Part shown: positions 42,356 through 43,287 of the stretch, one piece after another
Numbering within the stretch: position 1 is the stretch's first letter
How the letters are laid out: each line of letters begins with the position of its first letter
DNA from: an uncultured Alphaproteobacteria bacterium
Lineage (GTDB): Bacteria > Pseudomonadota > Alphaproteobacteria > RF32 > CAG-239
Direction: 5' to 3'
DNA length: 43,287 nucleotides
Assembly (NCBI GenBank): GCA_910585375.1
Contig: CAJUCZ010000016.1
Location: 1 to 43,287, forward strand
Position numbers and translations under genes: made by a program
Notes under the pieces: generated by a model
Told to the model about the DNA's origin: nothing
The model's input: only the letters and a program-made list of their open reading frames with translations
The model's database searches: none

Positions 42356-42545
42356 AACACCCGCAGTCCGGAGACGGGCTGTGGTGTCTGAAAAACATCT
42401 CTTAGATTATTCCACTTTTGGGTGGGGTGCGTGATATAAGCCGCTTCGCGGACGAATAAGCGCGACTGTATCTAAGCAGTTTTTCAGCTCCATCCGCCTA
42501 TTTTTTTAGGCGGATTTTGTTTTAACAAAATAGTGGAGCTAAAAA
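42356..42545 (+). ncRNA. Structured RNA of repeated element copy B
   Basis: Helices at the same places as in copy A, with paired changes. P1 CTGAAAAAC/GTTTTTCAG (42388-42396, 42479-42487) is unchanged. P2 is TTAGAT/ATCTAA (42402-42407, 42470-42475) against TACAGA/TCTGTA in A. H4 is CCGC/GCGG (about 42441-42451) against CGTG/CACG. The terminator-like hairpin is CCGCCTA/TAGGCGG against CCGCCAGGAAG/CTTCCGGCGG. The Shine-Dalgarno pairing AGCTCCAT/GTGGAGCT is retained. CGAATAAG and GACTGT in the P2 interior are the best conserved unpaired bases. Confidence 0.7.
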
Positions 42546-42548
42546 TAA

Positions 42549-42809
42549 ATGCTATCAAGAAAATATAGAAAAGAGTGGTATAAAACCTTCCGGAGTTATT
42601 GCAATAAAGAATTAAACCGGATGATGACGGAACAGGGTTTAACAAGTACGGAACTGGCGGACCATATAGATTTTTTTGAAGGTCGGATAGAAAAATTAAA
42701 AAGAAATACCAGCCATGTGAGAATGGAAGAATATGTTTATCTTTTTTCCTTTCTGGATAAGGTATTTGAAATAAAACTTGTCGATGCCAAAGATTATCCT
42801 TGGCAGTAA
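42549..42809 (+). CDS. Small HTH-like protein of the repeated element, copy B
   Basis: An 86 aa basic protein, paralogue of the one at 16113-16361. The HTH-like core is RMMTEQGLTSTELADHIDF then EGRIEKLKRN, and the end YVYLFSFLDKVFEIKLVD is the most conserved part. Differences concentrate between the predicted recognition helix and the C-terminal block, so the two copies may bind different sites. Start and Shine-Dalgarno spacing match copy A. The C terminus is four residues longer. Confidence 0.7.
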   Translation: MLSRKYRKEWYKTFRSYCNKELNRMMTEQGLTSTELADHIDFFEGRIEKLKRNTSHVRMEEYVYLFSFLDKVFEIKLVDAKDYPWQ

Positions 42810-42814
42810 CAAAA

Positions 42815-42845
42815 AAGCGGGATTAATCTCCCGCTTTTTTATTTT
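42815..42845 (+). terminator. Terminator of the small HTH gene, copy B
   Basis: The stem GCGGGA/TCCCGC with loop TTAATC-type bases is followed by TTTTTTATTTTT. Confidence 0.85.
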
Positions 42846-43170
42846 TCTTCTGAAACACATCCTCCCCATCCGGTACGGTTTGGGCGCCCTTTGCGAATGA
42901 CCAAAACAAAGCCCCTCTCCCTCATCCGGCACCATTCCCCCTCTTTGATAAGAGGGGGCAGGGGGAGATAGCCCCGCCCGATTACCGAATGATTTCTTAG
43001 CTTTTGGCCCAAAGAGGCGAATATTAAGCACTAAGCCTTGGAGCGTAGCGACTTTAACTTTGGGCTGAAAGCTTAGAAAATGAGGTTGGGCTTGACTTTT
43101 GCTTACTTTTGGTCAAGCAAAAGTAAGAAAGAAGAAAAACCAACTCTATGAAGAAACCAAAACCCGAAAA
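42846..43170. repeat. Non-coding inverted-repeat module of copy B
   Basis: No gene. The 19-nt arm at 42996-43014 pairs with 43058-43076, as in copy A. A pseudoknot-like pair of helices follows: CTTGAC and GTCAAG interleaved with CTTACTTTTG and CAAAAGTAAG (about 43092-43128). The CTTGAC/GTCAAG helix is CTTGAT/ATCAAG in copy A, a compensatory change. Confidence 0.7.
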
Positions 43171-43246
43171 TAAAAAAAGAAAAACAACGAAAAAATGGGG
43201 CGGAAAGAGAGAGGAGAGAAAACGGGACAAAAGGGGAGATAAGAGA

Positions 43247-43287
43247 AAGGAAGGAGAGGGAAGGAGAGGGAAGGAGAGGGAAGGAGA
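43247..43287 (+). repeat. GGAGAGGGAA tandem repeat at the window end, copy B
   Basis: At least four units that continue to the last base of the window. The window begins with the same unit. Confidence 0.9.

Larger units (their letters stand above)
42324..43287 (+). repeat. Repeated element, copy B (3' end beyond the window)
   Basis: Same order as copy A at 15885-16887: promoter, structured RNA, HTH-like gene, terminator, inverted-repeat module, charged stretch and GGAGAGGGAA units that run into the window end. It begins five bases after hpnE. Copies A and B share long identical blocks in the 3' module (for example the CTTAGC...CCCAAAG arm) but differ in the central hairpin: CTCCCCTC-AAGCCT-GAGGGG in A, and CCCCCTC-TTTGATAA-GAGGGGG in B. 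Confidence 0.75.

Overview
This 43.3 kb window is a chromosomal segment of an alphaproteobacterium with moderate GC, probably one of the uncultured gut or host-associated Rhodospirillales-like lineages. The evidence is the gene set: a TolC-PopZ-ValS block, a ChpT-type phosphotransferase (DUF2328) beside CheY and CheR, the HpnCDE squalene route, opgG/opgH, TrmFO and the rplU-rpmA-obgE block. The lineage is inferred from gene content only. No rRNA, tRNA, CRISPR array, prophage or transposase was seen.

Layout. 1-90 is the tail of a repeated element. 179-1389 holds a dCMP deaminase and a LuxR-type response regulator. 1530-7364 is a probable five-gene unit: uvrC, pgsA, an OmpR-type regulator, an EnvZ-type kinase and an acidic protein. 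7425-10300 (minus) holds two paralogous cysteine-rich secreted proteins, each with its own promoter and a long structured 5' leader. 10784-12917 (minus) is rsfS, obgE, rpmA and rplU. 13009-15881 holds a secreted nuclease, a lipoprotein, an unknown protein and rlmH. 15885-16887 is a full copy of the repeated element. 16901-19921 holds an MFS transporter, mutT, a phage-type orphan and an unknown protein. 20017-24061 (minus) is opgG, a small gene and opgH. 24237-27704 holds mscL with a zinc-ribbon tail and glgP. 27914-33417 is a TolC-family channel, a PopZ-like protein and valS. 33550-34791 is a third cysteine-rich secreted protein. 34904-38067 (minus) is a secreted protein, chpT-like, cheY-like and cheR. 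38216-42319 is trmFO, hpnC, hpnD and hpnE, joined by ATGA stop/start overlaps. 42324-43287 is a second copy of the repeated element, cut by the window end.

The most novel content is of two kinds. First, a roughly 1 kb repeated element is present as one full copy, one copy truncated at the end and one truncated at the start. Each visible 5' half has a TTGCAA-N16-TAATAT/TATGAT promoter, a structured RNA of about 180 nt whose helices show compensatory changes between copies, a terminator-like hairpin, a Shine-Dalgarno sequence held in a helix and a small HTH-like protein of 82-86 aa. The 3' half carries inverted repeats, a possible H-type pseudoknot and a 10-bp tandem repeat (GGAGAGGGAA). Second, a different structured RNA motif, with a conserved AAUGUG-type loop on a covarying 5-bp stem, occurs five times. 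Two copies lead the cysteine-rich genes directly. Those genes belong to a family with an FLPD motif just after the signal peptide and shared cysteine modules. Both window ends lie in the same tandem repeat, so this is probably an assembly contig broken at repeats.
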